DNA of 6,493 nt from Bacteroidota bacterium (lineage in GTDB: Bacteria > Bacteroidota > Bacteroidia > Flavobacteriales > Flavobacteriaceae), in assembly GCA_947483095.1 (NCBI GenBank), contig CANKLD010000078.1:1-6493 (forward strand), written 5' to 3'. Shown piece after piece: positions 5,633-6,493 of the stretch. The notes beneath the pieces were generated by a model that was not told the DNA's origin, did no database searches, and saw only the letters and a program-made list of their open reading frames with translations. The first letter of the stretch is position 1. Each line of letters starts with the position of its first letter. A program made the translations under genes and the position numbers.

Positions 5633-6493
5633 TTATTCCCCTAAAAATGGATATCGGTAATCTTCAGGAGTAATAAAAGTCTCTTTGATTGTTCTTGGTG
5701 AAGCCCAACGCAACAAGTTCAACGCTGAACCCGCTTTGTCATTCGTCCCAGAAGCTCTAGCGCCACCAAAAGGTTGCATTCCTACAACTGCTCCTGTTGG
5801 TTTGTCATTCACATAAAAATTACCAGCTGCATTTTGTAAAGCGATAGTTGCTTGTTCAATTGCATATCGGTCTTGACTAAAAACGGCCCCAGTTAATGCA
5901 TATTCCGAAGTTTGATCTACTAATTCTAAAGTAGCTTCCCAATCGGCATCTTCATAAACATAAATAGTTATTACTGGCCCAAATAATTCGGTTTCCATAG
6001 TAGTATATTTTGGGTTGGTAGTAACAATAACGGTTGGCTCAATAAAATAACCCACTGATTTATCATAATTTCCACCTACTATAATTTCCGCATCAGCATC
6101 TTTTTTTGCTTGTTCGATGTAGCTCACTAATTTGTTAAATGAACCTTCGTGAATCACTGCAGTAATGAAATTTCCAAAATCTTCTGGGGATCCCATTTTC
6201 ATAGATTTTACGTCGGTAATCAATTGTTGTTTAACTGCTGGCCACAAACTTTTAGGAATATAAGCTCTTGAAGCTGCGGAACATTTTTGTCCTTGAAATT
6301 CAAATGCGCCACGAGCAATTCCGGTTGCCACTTGTTTTACATTGGCACTTGGATGCGCCACAACAAAATCTTTTCCACCTGTTTCTCCTACAATTCTTGG
6401 ATAGGTTTTATAGTGGTGAATATTGGTTCCAATTTTTGCCCAAATGTCTTTGAATACATGTGTTGATCCTGTGAAATGTACTCCAGCAAAATC
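5633..6493 (-). CDS. pruA: 1-pyrroline-5-carboxylate dehydrogenase, C-terminal 286 residues (truncated by window end)
   Basis: This NAD-dependent aldehyde dehydrogenase oxidises glutamate semialdehyde (from pyrroline-5-carboxylate) to glutamate, the second step of proline breakdown. The frame is open from base 6493 to the stop at 5633. Numbering from the window edge, FTGSTHVF (7-14) is the NAD-binding loop, ETGGK (37-41) holds the general-base Glu37, and FQGQKCSAASRAY holds the catalytic Cys71. FGPVITIYVYED and FYVNDKPTGAVVGMQPFGG follow in the usual ALDH order. The ending GARASGTNDKAG ... LLRWASPRTIKE is close to animal ALDH4A1 P5C dehydrogenases, which supports the substrate call over a general ALDH. 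The family is about 540 residues, so roughly 255 are missing. A GTG at 6361 is an internal valine, not the start, because motifs continue upstream of it. There is no fused proline dehydrogenase in the visible part. Confidence 0.94.
   Translation of the reverse strand, partial: DFAGVHFTGSTHVFKDIWAKIGTNIHHYKTYPRIVGETGGKDFVVAHPSANVKQVATGIARGAFEFQGQKCSAASRAYIPKSLWPAVKQQLITDVKSMKMGSPEDFGNFITAVIHEGSFNKLVSYIEQAKKDADAEIIVGGNYDKSVGYFIEPTVIVTTNPKYTTMETELFGPVITIYVYEDADWEATLELVDQTSEYALTGAVFSQDRYAIEQATIALQNAAGNFYVNDKPTGAVVGMQPFGGARASGTNDKAGSALNLLRWASPRTIKETFITPEDYRYPFLGE

Noticed and set aside
6359..6361. GTG as a possible start of a 242-residue aldehyde dehydrogenase
   Set aside because: Upstream in-frame codons encode the FTGS and ETGGK motifs of the same enzyme, so the gene continues to the window edge.
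1..6493. A hidden defence, CRISPR or mobile system
   Set aside because: All sizeable frames are assigned to ordinary chromosomal families; there are no regularly spaced repeats, no transposase or integrase, and no target-site-like flanks.

Overview
The window reads as an AT-rich chromosomal segment from a member of the Bacteroidota, most likely a Flavobacterium-like species. Three things point there. Candidate promoters fit the Bacteroidota form (TTG, about 19 bases, TAnnTTTG) rather than the E. coli -35/-10 form. Genes start without clear Shine-Dalgarno sequences. The proteins also look flavobacterial: a PruA with an ALDH4A1-like C-terminus, a b5-less fatty acid desaturase, and a small secreted DUF6370-like protein ending its signal peptide in NAQ. 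No mobile element, CRISPR array, tRNA or rRNA is visible.

Layout from left to right: (1) the 5' part of fabD (malonyl-CoA:ACP transacylase, minus strand, cut by the window start) with its own promoter; (2) a structured intergenic repeat, E1, then purT (formate-dependent GAR transformylase, minus); (3) a small secreted cysteine-containing protein (minus) with a good promoter, and a second structured repeat, E2, just upstream of that promoter; (4) a likely two-gene minus-strand operon in which a membrane fatty acid desaturase is followed 41 bases later by a class I aminotransferase, closed by a terminator; (5) a 103-base divergent intergenic region with one promoter for the desaturase operon and one for rsmG (16S rRNA G527 methyltransferase, plus strand); (6) a bidirectional hairpin terminator between the convergent rsmG and pruA; (7) the C-terminal half of pruA (1-pyrroline-5-carboxylate dehydrogenase, minus), cut by the window end.

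The genes are housekeeping: fatty acid synthesis and desaturation, purine synthesis, amino acid metabolism and rRNA modification. They do not form one pathway, and I see no sign of a defence system, secretion cluster or other new multi-gene system. The most interesting material is non-coding. Elements E1 and E2, about 1.8 kb apart and in opposite orientations, share two conserved blocks at nearly identical spacing around a variable hairpin. At least two base pairs have changed together between the copies, which argues for a conserved RNA or DNA fold. Each copy lies within about 25 bases upstream of a candidate promoter.
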